A stretch of DNA of 58,947 nt. Origin: Myxococcales bacterium. GTDB taxonomy: Bacteria; Myxococcota_A; UBA9042. Below, in pieces: positions 51,574 to 58,947 of the stretch (positions are counted from its first letter, which is position 1; each line of letters opens with the position of its first letter). The stretch lies in assembly GCA_009692425.1 (NCBI GenBank), contig SHZF01000022.1, positions 1 through 58,947 on the forward strand, given 5' to 3'. The notes beneath the pieces were generated by a model, which was not told where the DNA came from, ran no database searches, and worked only from the letters and a program-made list of their open reading frames with translations. Both the position numbers and the translations under genes were made by a program.

Positions 51574-52032
51574 GTGGCGCCCACGGCCCCAGACCCAGCG
51601 CTCAAGGCCTCGCACCCTGCTCCCACGGGACAGGCCTTGCCGTCGGGTCGATTCGGACGGCGCGATCGGCTCCAGAGCCAACTGGAGTTTCGCGCGGTCA
51701 TGCGCAAGGGTCGCCGCGCAAGGGGCGCGCATTTCGTCGTGATTGCGATGCGTTCGACATTTCCGCACTGTCGCATCGGGCTGGCGGTGGCCAAGGCAGC
51801 GGGGGACGCCCCCCAGCGTGCCCGGCTGCGGCGCCTGTTGCGCGAAGCGTTTCGCTCGCTGCGCGACCTGTGTGCGGTGCCGTCCGATCTCGTCGTGATC
51901 GCGCAGATCCCCTGGCCGGGCGCTCGACTCGCTGGCGTGCAGGCCGAACTGGCCAGACTCGGCAGCCAGCTTCGCCTGTGGTCGCAAGCCACCGCCGAGA
52001 ATGTCGCGGCCGATTCTGCGGCTCCTTCCTGA
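51574..52032 (+). CDS. rnpA: Ribonuclease P protein component
   Basis: A 152-residue basic protein. The RNR-region helix reads DAPQRARLRRLLREAFR, and RIGLAVAKAAGDA precedes it, matching the usual GLxVSKKVGxAVxRNRxKRxLREAFR pattern with the first Asn replaced by Ala. It helps RNase P RNA cleave precursor tRNAs. The N-terminus is extended by about 25 residues relative to most RnpA. The start is GTG 51574; a later start near SGRFGRRDRL cannot be excluded. yidD begins 8 bp after its stop. Confidence 0.9.
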   Translation: MAPTAPDPALKASHPAPTGQALPSGRFGRRDRLQSQLEFRAVMRKGRRARGAHFVVIAMRSTFPHCRIGLAVAKAAGDAPQRARLRRLLREAFRSLRDLCAVPSDLVVIAQIPWPGARLAGVQAELARLGSQLRLWSQATAENVAADSAAPS

Positions 52033-52040
52033 GCGTCTGC

Positions 52041-52334
52041 GTGCCACAGCCTGTCCTAGACCCTGGAATCGCGCGCGCGCTCGACAGCGTGCGGCCTCCG
52101 TCGGCGGTGGCCCGACTCCTGCTTGCGGTGGTCGGCCTGTATCGGCATCGGCTGTCACCGTTGTTGCCGCCGGCCTGCCGCTTCACACCGTCCTGTTCGG
52201 CCTACGCGACCGACGCGCTGGAGCGCCACCCCTTGCCGCGCGCCCTGAGCCTGACGGCTTGGCGCCTGGCGCGCTGCCAACCTTTCAGCCGGGGCGGTCA
52301 TGACCCCGTGCCGCTGCCGCGCACCCAGGCCTAG
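52041..52334 (+). CDS. yidD: Membrane protein insertion efficiency factor
   Basis: A 97-residue protein with the YidD signature YRHRLSPLLPPACRFTPSCSAYATDAL and a C-terminal RLARCQPFSRGGHDPVP. The conserved Cys residues of FTPSCSAY and RCxP are present. It assists YidC-dependent insertion at the inner face of the membrane. The start is taken as GTG 52041, 8 bp after rnpA; the frame is open farther upstream. yidC follows 21 bp later. Confidence 0.93.
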   Translation: MPQPVLDPGIARALDSVRPPSAVARLLLAVVGLYRHRLSPLLPPACRFTPSCSAYATDALERHPLPRALSLTAWRLARCQPFSRGGHDPVPLPRTQA

Positions 52335-52355
52335 CCGCTGCGCTGTGAATTGCCG

Positions 52356-54248
52356 ATGACTACCTCTCCTGTCGCGTTCTTGGCCGCCGCCCTTGCCGTG
52401 CTCGGGCTCGCCAATCTGGCGCTGGCGGCACCTCCGGCACCTCCGGCGCCTTCGGCACCTTCGGCACCTTCGGCACCTTCGGCGCCGTCCGCGCCCGTCC
52501 CGACCGCCGCGCCGCTGGTGACGCCCGCGGTGGTGCCTGCCTGTCGCCCGGGCGTGGCTCCGTTGATCATGCAAACGGCCAAGGCGCGGTTTGCGATCTC
52601 GCCGTGCAGCGGCGGCCTGGAGTCGGCGCGACTGCTCGATGCGCAGTTCCGGATGCCCCAGCGGCACGCTCCGCTCGCGGCGCCGACCTGGGCGCAGGCA
52701 AAGTGGCAGCCGGGAGCGCTTGAACTCGTCGAGACGTGGGACGCGAAATGGGACCCCTTTCGCGACACGCTCGACATGGCGGGCCTCGCGGCGGTGAAGG
52801 CTCGTGCGCTCGACCCCGCGGGCGCCGGCCGCGAGGTGGACCTCGTTACCTTGCAGCGGCAGGCGCCCGTCTGGGGCGTCGTGGCGCAAAGCGACACGTC
52901 CGTCACGCTCGTGTGGCCTGACCCGCGCGCTTGGGCGGCGCCAGTTCACGTCGAGAAGACCTGGTCCAAGCTCGGTGCCGACCGGCCCTATGGCCTCAAG
53001 GTCGACGTCACGGTCTGGAACCTGGGCGCGACCGCAGCGCGCCTGCAACTCGTGCACGAAGTCTCCACCTTTCAGGACCCGGCGGTGTCCGTCAGCTGGA
53101 TCGACTCGCTCGCGGGGCCGGGCGACATGAAGGGAGCGTCGTACCGGCTCGGCGAAGACACCGTACGCCACGACATGCCCGCGCTGGCCGAAGCTGAAGC
53201 CGAGGACCGCACCGGCAAGGGCGCACCGGCGTGGGTGGGCGTGGGTTCCCGCTACTTCCTGCTGGCGTCGGCCCCGCTGGCTGGCGTCGAGTCGGGTGCA
53301 GACGTGGGCATCGAGGGGCTCGGCAACGGGGTCGTGCGTGGCCGCGTCAGCCTGCCGGCGGTGTCGGTCGAGGGCGCTCCGTCGGGTTGCATCCCCGCAT
53401 GGCACGCCGACGCCGCGACGCGCCCGGGCTGCGATGCCAAGGAGCGGCGCCACCGCACGGTCCTCTCCTACGACGTCTACGGCGGACCCAAGGCCGCCGA
53501 GCAACTCGAGCCGGCCGGTCATCACCTCGTCGACGCGATCGACCTGGGCTGGTTCGGCGCGATCGCCATGCCCATGACCGGCGTGCTGAAGTGGGCGCAC
53601 GGCTGGAGCGGCAACTGGCCGTTCGCCATCTTCCTGCTGACCCTGATCGTGCGCGTCCTGCTCTGGCCGCTGACAGGCAAGTCGCTGCAGTCGATGCGCA
53701 AGATGCAGACGCTCAAGCCTGAGATGGATCGCCTGCGGGCGGAATTCGAGGCGAGACAGACGAAGTTCGGCAAGGACAAGGTCGATCCGCAAGAGCTCAA
53801 CCGCGCCACCTTCGATCTGTACAAGAAGCACGGCGTCAACCCGTTTGGCGGCTGCCTGCCGATGCTGTTGCAGATGCCGATCTACATCGCGCTGTACCGC
53901 ACAATCCTGTCGTCGGTGGACTTGTTCAACCAGCCGCTTTTCGGCTGGATCGGCGACCTGACGCAAAAGGACCCGTACTACGTGCTCCCTGTCCTGCTCG
54001 GCGGCGTGATGTTTGTGCAACAGAAGCTGACTCCCCAGCCTGGCCAGGACCCGGCCCAGCAGAAGATGATGCTGTACTTCATGCCGGCGCTGTTCACGTT
54101 CATGATGCTGGCGCTGCCGTCGGGGTTGACGCTGTACATCCTTGTGAACACGCTGCTGGGCATCTTGCAGACCTTCCTCGTCAACCGCGCGATGCCGGTG
54201 AATACGGGCGCGCCAGCGGCGTCCCCCCGGCAGTCGGAGACCAAATGA
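52356..54248 (+). CDS. yidC: Membrane protein insertase
   Basis: A 630-residue YidC of the Gram-negative type. A leading hydrophobic segment (VAFLAAALAVLGLANLALA) looks like a cleavable signal peptide. It is followed by a SAP-type repeat (PSAPSAPSAPSAPSAP), then a large periplasmic P1 domain (residues about 70-400). The insertase core follows, with NWPFAIFLLTLIVRVLLWPL carrying the conserved Arg of the hydrophilic groove, then GGCLPMLLQMPIYIALYR and the later helices. It inserts and folds inner-membrane proteins, with or without Sec. ATG 52356 is preferred over TTG 52350. The stop overlaps the jag start by 4 nt (ATGA). Confidence 0.95.
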   Translation: MTTSPVAFLAAALAVLGLANLALAAPPAPPAPSAPSAPSAPSAPSAPVPTAAPLVTPAVVPACRPGVAPLIMQTAKARFAISPCSGGLESARLLDAQFRMPQRHAPLAAPTWAQAKWQPGALELVETWDAKWDPFRDTLDMAGLAAVKARALDPAGAGREVDLVTLQRQAPVWGVVAQSDTSVTLVWPDPRAWAAPVHVEKTWSKLGADRPYGLKVDVTVWNLGATAARLQLVHEVSTFQDPAVSVSWIDSLAGPGDMKGASYRLGEDTVRHDMPALAEAEAEDRTGKGAPAWVGVGSRYFLLASAPLAGVESGADVGIEGLGNGVVRGRVSLPAVSVEGAPSGCIPAWHADAATRPGCDAKERRHRTVLSYDVYGGPKAAEQLEPAGHHLVDAIDLGWFGAIAMPMTGVLKWAHGWSGNWPFAIFLLTLIVRVLLWPLTGKSLQSMRKMQTLKPEMDRLRAEFEARQTKFGKDKVDPQELNRATFDLYKKHGVNPFGGCLPMLLQMPIYIALYRTILSSVDLFNQPLFGWIGDLTQKDPYYVLPVLLGGVMFVQQKLTPQPGQDPAQQKMMLYFMPALFTFMMLALPSGLTLYILVNTLLGILQTFLVNRAMPVNTGAPAASPRQSETK

Positions 54249-54955
54249 GCGCAGAGGCGGCCAATCCCGGAGTCCCCATCACCGACGACGCGACGCCTGC
54301 AGGTCCCATGACCGACGCCGCGACGCCTGCAGGTCCCTTGGCCGCCGCCGCTGGTGCCGATGCCGACGGCGAGGACGACGGCGAGCAGAGTTCGATCCGC
54401 CTCGACATCACGATCGACGAGAAACTGGCGACTGCGGACGCTGTGTGTCGGCGCCTGTTCGAACTGTTGGGCTACACCGCGCCCGGGGTGCAGGTGCGCC
54501 TCGAAGAGGACCAGATCGTCGTGCACCTCGACGGTGTCGATGCGGCAGCCACACAGTCGGGCGACACGCGCGTGCTCGAGTCGGTGCAGTTCGTGCTCAA
54601 CAAGGCGGTCAATCGGTGGGCCGCCAAGCGCACGCGGCTCTCACTCGATGCCGAGGGGTTTCGGCGCCGCCGGCCCGAGGGGCTCGATCGCGTCGCCCAT
54701 CGCCTGGCCGAGAAGGCGCTGCTGCTCGGCAAATCGATCGCGGTGGGGCCCATGGGGCAGGGAGACTTGCGATTTCTTTCTGCACAGTTGCAGCGCATAC
54801 CGAGCGTCATCGTGCAGCCGTTCAGCGGACCCGATCGGCGGCGCCTGCTGATCCAGCCGGCGGTGGCACCGGAGCCGGGCATCGAGCCTGCGGACATCGA
54901 CGCGGCCGGCCAACCGGGCGGTTTTCGGCGCAACCGACGCCGCCGGCGCCACTGA
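54245..54955 (+). CDS. jag: Jag/KhpB-type RNA-binding protein (KH and R3H)
   Basis: A 236-residue protein. An acidic, low-complexity N-terminus (residues 1-50) contains a 10-residue duplication TDDATPAGPM/TDAATPAGPL. A type II KH-like domain follows (VQVRLEEDQIVVHLDG; FVLNKAVNR), then an R3H domain with the signature RRRPEGLDRVAHRLAEKA. The family binds RNA and, in Gram-positive bacteria, affects cell division and envelope synthesis; it normally sits directly after yidC, as here. The Jag-N domain found in many homologues is not visible. The C-terminus is Arg-rich. Its ATG overlaps the yidC stop. Confidence 0.9.
   Translation: MSAEAANPGVPITDDATPAGPMTDAATPAGPLAAAAGADADGEDDGEQSSIRLDITIDEKLATADAVCRRLFELLGYTAPGVQVRLEEDQIVVHLDGVDAAATQSGDTRVLESVQFVLNKAVNRWAAKRTRLSLDAEGFRRRRPEGLDRVAHRLAEKALLLGKSIAVGPMGQGDLRFLSAQLQRIPSVIVQPFSGPDRRRLLIQPAVAPEPGIEPADIDAAGQPGGFRRNRRRRRH
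54281..54340 (+). repeat. 30-bp in-frame tandem duplication in jag
   Basis: Two 30-bp copies (54281-54310, 54311-54340) differ at two positions and encode TDDATPAGPM and TDAATPAGPL in the flexible acidic N-terminus. Confidence 0.85.
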
Positions 54956-55021
54956 CAGCCGCTGCGGTCGAGCGCCAAGCTCTGGATTCGAGAGCCGCTT
55001 CGGCCGACCGCCCGCGCGCAG

Positions 55022-55582
55022 CTATTTCTTGTTCAACTGATCCAAGTAGCGCGACAGGTCTTCGACCAGGGCGGCCATTTCGCGCCCGAACTGGTTGTCC
55101 TGCTCGCCCCACGAGACGATTGCGCCCTCGCGCTGCTCCTCCGACTTCGCCTTCTTGAGCGAATCGACCAGCTTCTCCGTCGCCTCCGCGTAGCGGCCCA
55201 GCGTCGTGCGCAGCGACTCGTGGATTTCGCCCAGCTTGCCGTCGGGCTTGCCGTCGCTGCGCGAGAGTTCGTTGGCGGCGGCTGCGAGGCGGCGGATTTC
55301 GGGCAGCAGATCGTCCTTGAAGCGGAGCTGCATCAAGTCGGGGTTCTCGAGCGCATACAGTTCTTCGCGCGATCGGTTCATCGCCGTCAACGCCGGGCGC
55401 GCTTTCTCCAGGAACGACTTGTAGTGGCGGACGCCGTCGATGTCCTTGCTCTGGCACCCGCCGGCCAACACGGCGCACGCCGCGAGCAACAGCAAGGCGC
55501 CCCGTCGCAGTTTGACAGGGACCGTGGTAGACGGTTCCGCGCCAGCGTGGGTCGGCGCAGGCAGCAGATTGGCGTCGAGCAT
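55022..55582 (-). CDS. Helical lipoprotein of unknown function
   Basis: A 186-residue protein. An unusually long leader precedes the lipobox (ALLLLAACAVLAGGC, Cys near residue 43). The mature part is highly charged and helical, with coiled-coil-like heptads from SFLEKARPALTAMNRSREE to the C-terminus (LSRYLDQLNKK). No family is recognised. No start codon lies closer to the hydrophobic core, so ATG 55582 is used. It is convergent with jag and divergent from the VOC gene, so it is probably transcribed alone. Confidence 0.75.
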   Translation of the reverse strand: MLDANLLPAPTHAGAEPSTTVPVKLRRGALLLLAACAVLAGGCQSKDIDGVRHYKSFLEKARPALTAMNRSREELYALENPDLMQLRFKDDLLPEIRRLAAAANELSRSDGKPDGKLGEIHESLRTTLGRYAEATEKLVDSLKKAKSEEQREGAIVSWGEQDNQFGREMAALVEDLSRYLDQLNKK

Positions 55583-55677
55583 GGGCGGCTTCGCGGGGCA
55601 CGCGCAGGCAGGCGCGCAAGCCGGTCGAGCCTAGCGGCGCGGCCGTACGTTGTCGATGGTCCGTCGAGGAGGTCGCC

Positions 55678-56109
55678 ATGGCCGTGCCCCCGATCGCGCC
55701 GTTTGGCGTCCATCATGTCGCGGTGCAGTGCCACGACCTGCCGACGATGGTGCGTTTCTATGAACGCGTGCTGCGCCTGCGCGTCGAACGGCGCTGGCCT
55801 TCGGAGCGACCCGGCGAAGAAGGGCAGGATCGCAGCGTGTGGTTGCGCACCGGCACTACAGTCATCGCGCTGGAGTCGTGCGAGGGACTGCCTCAACCGC
55901 CACCATGGCGCAGTAGCGCCGCCGGCCTGCACCTGGTGGCCTTCGAGATCGCGTGGCAGAACCGTGCGGTGTGGCTCGATCACCTGCGCCACTGCGGCGT
56001 AGACGTCGCGTTCGAGAGCCCCTGGACGATCTATGTGCGCGACCCAGAGGGCAATCGGGTGGGCCTGTCCCACTTTCCGTTTGGTCAGGATGGGCAGCGC
56101 GCGGCATGA
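55678..56109 (+). CDS. VOC-fold (glyoxalase/dioxygenase superfamily) protein
   Basis: A 143-residue single VOC domain. Its start FGVHHVAVQCHDLPTMVRFYERVL carries the first metal-ligand His; the second module has AGLHLVAFEI and IYVRDPEGNRVGLSHF. Members bind a divalent metal and act on small thiol adducts, dihydroxy aromatics or antibiotics. The C-terminal Glu ligand in RDPEGN is present. GAGG is found 9 bp before the ATG. The substrate is unknown; the neighbours give no clue. Confidence 0.85.
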   Translation: MAVPPIAPFGVHHVAVQCHDLPTMVRFYERVLRLRVERRWPSERPGEEGQDRSVWLRTGTTVIALESCEGLPQPPPWRSSAAGLHLVAFEIAWQNRAVWLDHLRHCGVDVAFESPWTIYVRDPEGNRVGLSHFPFGQDGQRAA

Positions 56110-56217
56110 CGCAGCAGATATGAAACTGCGTGAACGACTCGTGGCGGGTAAGCGCGATGGGCGCGGCCGCGCGTCGAATGTTGCGACATCCCGCGTTGTT
56201 CGATCGCGGGCTGCCGG

Positions 56218-56247
56218 TTGCGGACGCGCGCAGCACCGGCCTACAAT
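56218..56247 (+). promoter_or_regulatory. Candidate sigma70-type promoter of the second pseudokinase gene
   Basis: TTGCGG and TACAAT are separated by 18 bp, 46 bp before the ATG at 56294. The -10 hexamer with its preceding CC is the same as at 788-795. Confidence 0.5.
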
Positions 56248-56293
56248 AGCTGCCCCGCGCCTGGCCCGTGCCGCGTGAAGGATTGGAATCGGA

Positions 56294-58947
56294 ATGAGTG
56301 AAGGTCGCCTCGCCCAACGCTTCCGCGTGCTCCGCAGCCTGGAAGAAAGCAAGCTCGGTACACTGCATCTGGCCCATGACGAGGTCGCAGATTCGCCGGC
56401 GCTCGTCCTCGTGCTGGGCGCCAAGGCCACGGCCGACGCCGCCACGCTCGATGCGATCGTGCAGGAGAGCGCTCAGGTTGCGTCCAGCCCTGACGTCCTG
56501 CTCACCTACGCCTGCGGCCACACCGACGGGTCCGCCTGGCTGGCCACGGAAGCCGTGCCGGGGCTGTTGCTCGACGAGGTGATCCGGCGCAAGGACAAAC
56601 TGGATGGCGGCCAGATCGTCAGCGTCGGACTCAGCCTAGGTCGGGCGCTCGCGGCGTTGCAGGATAGCGCCGTACAGCATCTCGATCTCGGGCCGCATCG
56701 CGTGTGGGTGGAGGGCGAGGGGCTTCAACATGGCGAGGGGCTCCAGACCGGCGCGGCGCGCGTGTTCGGCCTCGGCTGGCACCGGCTGTTGCCGCCGTAC
56801 CATGCGGGAGCGCTAGCAGACGGGTTTTACGGCGCCGCGGAATTCTTGCCGGCGGAGCTGTGCAAGTCGATGGCCGCGACGCCGACGGCCGACGTGTATT
56901 CGGCGGCCCTGACGATCTGGGCGCTGACGGCCGGCAAGCCGCCGTTCACGTCGAGCCAGCCGCTGATGACGATCAAGCGACAGGCGGTGGAAAAGCCGCT
57001 GCGCCTCGACCTCGTCAAGCCAGCGCTCAAGGGTGTCAAGGACATTCAGGCCTGGCTGGCAGACGCGCTTGACAAGGACCCGGCGAAGCGCCCGCAGGCG
57101 ACCGCGTGGTTCGAGGCGGCGGTCGAACTGGCGGGGAGGATCGCACCCGAGTTGACCGAGCGGGCCGTCGAAGTTCCGGCCGGCCGGGATTTTCGATTGG
57201 GCGACGGCAGCGGGACCGTGCGCATGACGACGCCGTCAGCGGCCGACCTCGCAGCCGCACGCGCCGAGTCGGATCGGCGCGCTGCCGAACAGGCGGCGGC
57301 CGACGCAGAGCGGCAAGCCAAGGACGCGGAGCGGGCGGCCACGGAATCGGCTTCGGCCGAAAAGGCCAACGCAGACAAGGCGGCTGCCGATGCTGCCAAA
57401 GCTGCGGCGGATCGCGCCGCGGCCGACAAGAGCGCCTCGACCGCAGCGCCCGCCGCCAAGGGCACGCTCGGCTCGGAAGACCAGACGCGCGTGCACGCGG
57501 CGATGCCGGCCGAAGACGAGGACGACGACGACGGGCGGGACGGTCGCGGCAACCGGCGCAACAAGAAGAACAAGAAAGGCCAGTTGGTCCGCACCGAACA
57601 GCCGGGCAGCGCAACTGACGCGGGCAAGCCGGCCCTGACCCCGGACGCTTCGACCAAGACCGCTCCCTCGCTTCCGGATCCCAAGGCGACGGGCGCGAAG
57701 GCAGTCGGCGCCCCGACCGAGGGCGGCAAGCCCGTACTGCCGGGCCAGCCGTCGATCATCGTCAAGAACGCGGCCGGGGTCGATGCCCGGCAGGTCAAGC
57801 GCCCGATGACCGAGCGCACGATGCGGGTCGAGTTGGCGGAGAGCGCCTTCTTCACCGACAAGCAGGAGCGCGTCGGCAAGGAACTCCACGAACAGGCCCC
57901 ACCTGTCCCGACTTCGGGCGGCGTGCCCAAAGGCGTGATCTTCGCCGTGGGCCTGTTTGCGGCCACGATGATGGGCGTGGCGGCCTACCTCGTGTCGCAG
58001 CAAGCGCCGGACAAACCACCGACTCCGCCTGACGAAGCGGCAGGCGCCGACGACCCTGGCACTTCACCCTCGGATCCAGTCAACGCGCCCTCGGGGCCGG
58101 TCGCTGCACCCGGCCAGGCCGCCGCGGAACTTGCCCCTCCGGCACCGCTCGCGCCCGTCCCAGCCGCTGTCGACCCCACGGCGCCGCCTGCCACGCCTCT
58201 GGACCCGGCCGCCGTCCCGGTAGCTGACACGGGTGTCATGCCCGCGGCAGTCGGCGCGCTTGGGTCGACCGAGGAGGCGCGGAAACTCGACATGCAACGG
58301 CTCGTCGACGAAGGAATGGCGCTGCTCGACAAGGACCCGAAGGCCGCGATTGCAAAAGCAGAAGCGGCGCTGGCCATAAACCCCGGCCATGCTCCTGCCG
58401 AGCGCCTGAAGAAGATGGCGCAGGCCGAACAGGACAAGCTCAACGTGGCGGCCGAAGCCGCGGGCGCCGAAGCGAAGGCGCGGCTCGACGCCGAGGCGAA
58501 GGCTGCCGCCGAGAGGGCGACTGCGGACGCCAAGGCATCGGCCGAAAAGGCTGCGGGCGAGGCCAAAGCTTCGGCAGAGCAGGCCGCCGCGGAGGCCAAG
58601 GGTGCCGCCGCAAAGTCCTCCGGCGACTACAAGGCACGCCAAGACGCCGAAGCCAAGGCGGCCAAGGAAGCGGCGGGTCGGGAAGCTGCCGAAGCGAAGG
58701 CGCGCAAGGCTGCGGAAGCCAAGGCCGCCAAGGACACCGCTGCCGCCACCGCGCGGGCCCATGCCGCTGACGAAAAGGCCGCACGCGACCGGGCTGCGAA
58801 GGAAGCCGCCAAGGAATCGGCTGCGAAGGCGGCGGCGCAGAATAAGGCCCGCAAAGATGCCGACGCCAAGGCAGCAAAGGCCGCACCGAAGCCCCCTGCT
58901 GCCGCGCCCAAGCCGCCCGCCCCGACCCCGACGCCGCCAGCCAGACC
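56294..58947 (+). CDS. Pseudokinase with membrane helix and long Ala/Lys/Glu region (3' truncated)
   Basis: The frame runs 884 codons to the window end with no stop. Residues 1-280 follow a Ser/Thr kinase: FRVLRSLEESKLGTLHLA (glycine-loop region), ALVLVLGAKA (VAIK strand without the Lys), QHLDLGPHRVWV (HxD kept, Lys and Asn of KPEN lost), VFGLGWHR at DFG (Asp lost), GAAEFLPAEL (APE), ADVYSAALTIWALTAGKPPF and LDKDPAKRPQA. Catalysis is thus unlikely, although the HLD Asp remains. An Ala-rich coiled region, an acidic/Lys patch, and a membrane helix near residue 550 (GVIFAVGLFAATMMGVAAYLV) follow. Next come a Pro/Ala linker, a TPR-like segment (AIAKAEAALAINPGHAPAE) and a long Ala/Lys/Glu helix. 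A sensing or scaffolding role is inferred. Confidence 0.82.
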   Translation, partial: MSEGRLAQRFRVLRSLEESKLGTLHLAHDEVADSPALVLVLGAKATADAATLDAIVQESAQVASSPDVLLTYACGHTDGSAWLATEAVPGLLLDEVIRRKDKLDGGQIVSVGLSLGRALAALQDSAVQHLDLGPHRVWVEGEGLQHGEGLQTGAARVFGLGWHRLLPPYHAGALADGFYGAAEFLPAELCKSMAATPTADVYSAALTIWALTAGKPPFTSSQPLMTIKRQAVEKPLRLDLVKPALKGVKDIQAWLADALDKDPAKRPQATAWFEAAVELAGRIAPELTERAVEVPAGRDFRLGDGSGTVRMTTPSAADLAAARAESDRRAAEQAAADAERQAKDAERAATESASAEKANADKAAADAAKAAADRAAADKSASTAAPAAKGTLGSEDQTRVHAAMPAEDEDDDDGRDGRGNRRNKKNKKGQLVRTEQPGSATDAGKPALTPDASTKTAPSLPDPKATGAKAVGAPTEGGKPVLPGQPSIIVKNAAGVDARQVKRPMTERTMRVELAESAFFTDKQERVGKELHEQAPPVPTSGGVPKGVIFAVGLFAATMMGVAAYLVSQQAPDKPPTPPDEAAGADDPGTSPSDPVNAPSGPVAAPGQAAAELAPPAPLAPVPAAVDPTAPPATPLDPAAVPVADTGVMPAAVGALGSTEEARKLDMQRLVDEGMALLDKDPKAAIAKAEAALAINPGHAPAERLKKMAQAEQDKLNVAAEAAGAEAKARLDAEAKAAAERATADAKASAEKAAGEAKASAEQAAAEAKGAAAKSSGDYKARQDAEAKAAKEAAGREAAEAKARKAAEAKAAKDTAAATARAHAADEKAARDRAAKEAAKESAAKAAAQNKARKDADAKAAKAAPKPPAAAPKPPAPTPTPPAR

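Overview
The window is high-GC, densely coded bacterial DNA. The most likely source is a lineage of the old Deltaproteobacteria, probably Myxococcota or a close relative. The reasons are: a giant Cys-rich 'DGNPCT' repeat lipoprotein (26098-33825) plus the tail of a second one at the left edge; many lipoproteins with Asp/Ala/Ser-rich linkers after the lipobox; two degenerate Ser/Thr-kinase-like proteins with a transmembrane segment; and a PilZ protein. This assignment is inference; no 16S rRNA is present.

Layout, left to right. (1) 863-12072: a tight plus-strand operon with two ATP-grasp ligases, an alpha/beta hydrolase, a GNAT-nitrilase fusion, a second GNAT paralogous to the GNAT half of that fusion, a class III aminotransferase, an aldehyde dehydrogenase, an FAD amine oxidase-like protein and a third GNAT-like protein. 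From 6249 on the genes are nearly contiguous or overlap by 1-4 nt. The oxidase/dehydrogenase/transaminase trio resembles the Puu/Gab polyamine-GABA route, but the ligases, GNATs and a nitrilase domain without its cysteine make it a non-standard pathway. (2) 12151-18558: trmB, a membrane Fe-S oxidoreductase, and a large AsmA-like protein fused to a GT51 peptidoglycan glycosyltransferase. (3) 18894-25879, minus strand: an OPT transporter, a CNNM/CBS protein, and lpdA-regB-regA, a redox two-component system next to dihydrolipoyl dehydrogenase. (4) 26098-33825: the giant repeat lipoprotein. (5) 33874-40046: PilZ protein, tRNA-Ala(GGC) with a strong terminator, an OPA-family phosphate-ester antiporter, and a minus-strand group with a class II aldolase, a pseudokinase and small exported proteins. 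(6) 40199-46564, plus strand: deoxynucleoside kinase, glpD, an inositol monophosphatase-family enzyme, a small lipoprotein, a CPBP protease and class I fructose-bisphosphate aldolase. (7) 46659-51242, minus strand: CocE/NonD hydrolase lipoprotein, sensor histidine kinase, prepilin peptidase. (8) 51418-54955: the conserved rpmH-rnpA-yidD-yidC-jag cluster without dnaA beside it. (9) 55022-58947: a lipoprotein, a VOC-fold protein, and a second pseudokinase cut by the window end.

The best leads are: the amine/ligase operon with its cysteine-less nitrilase domain; the two pseudokinases; a 20-bp tandem repeat at 39491-39570 that reads as a chain of GTGA-coupled micro-ORFs leading into a gene; the RegBA pair with intact quinone and redox-cysteine motifs; and a general tendency to short perfect tandem duplications, several of them at start codons. 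All functions are read from motifs by eye; no database search was run.
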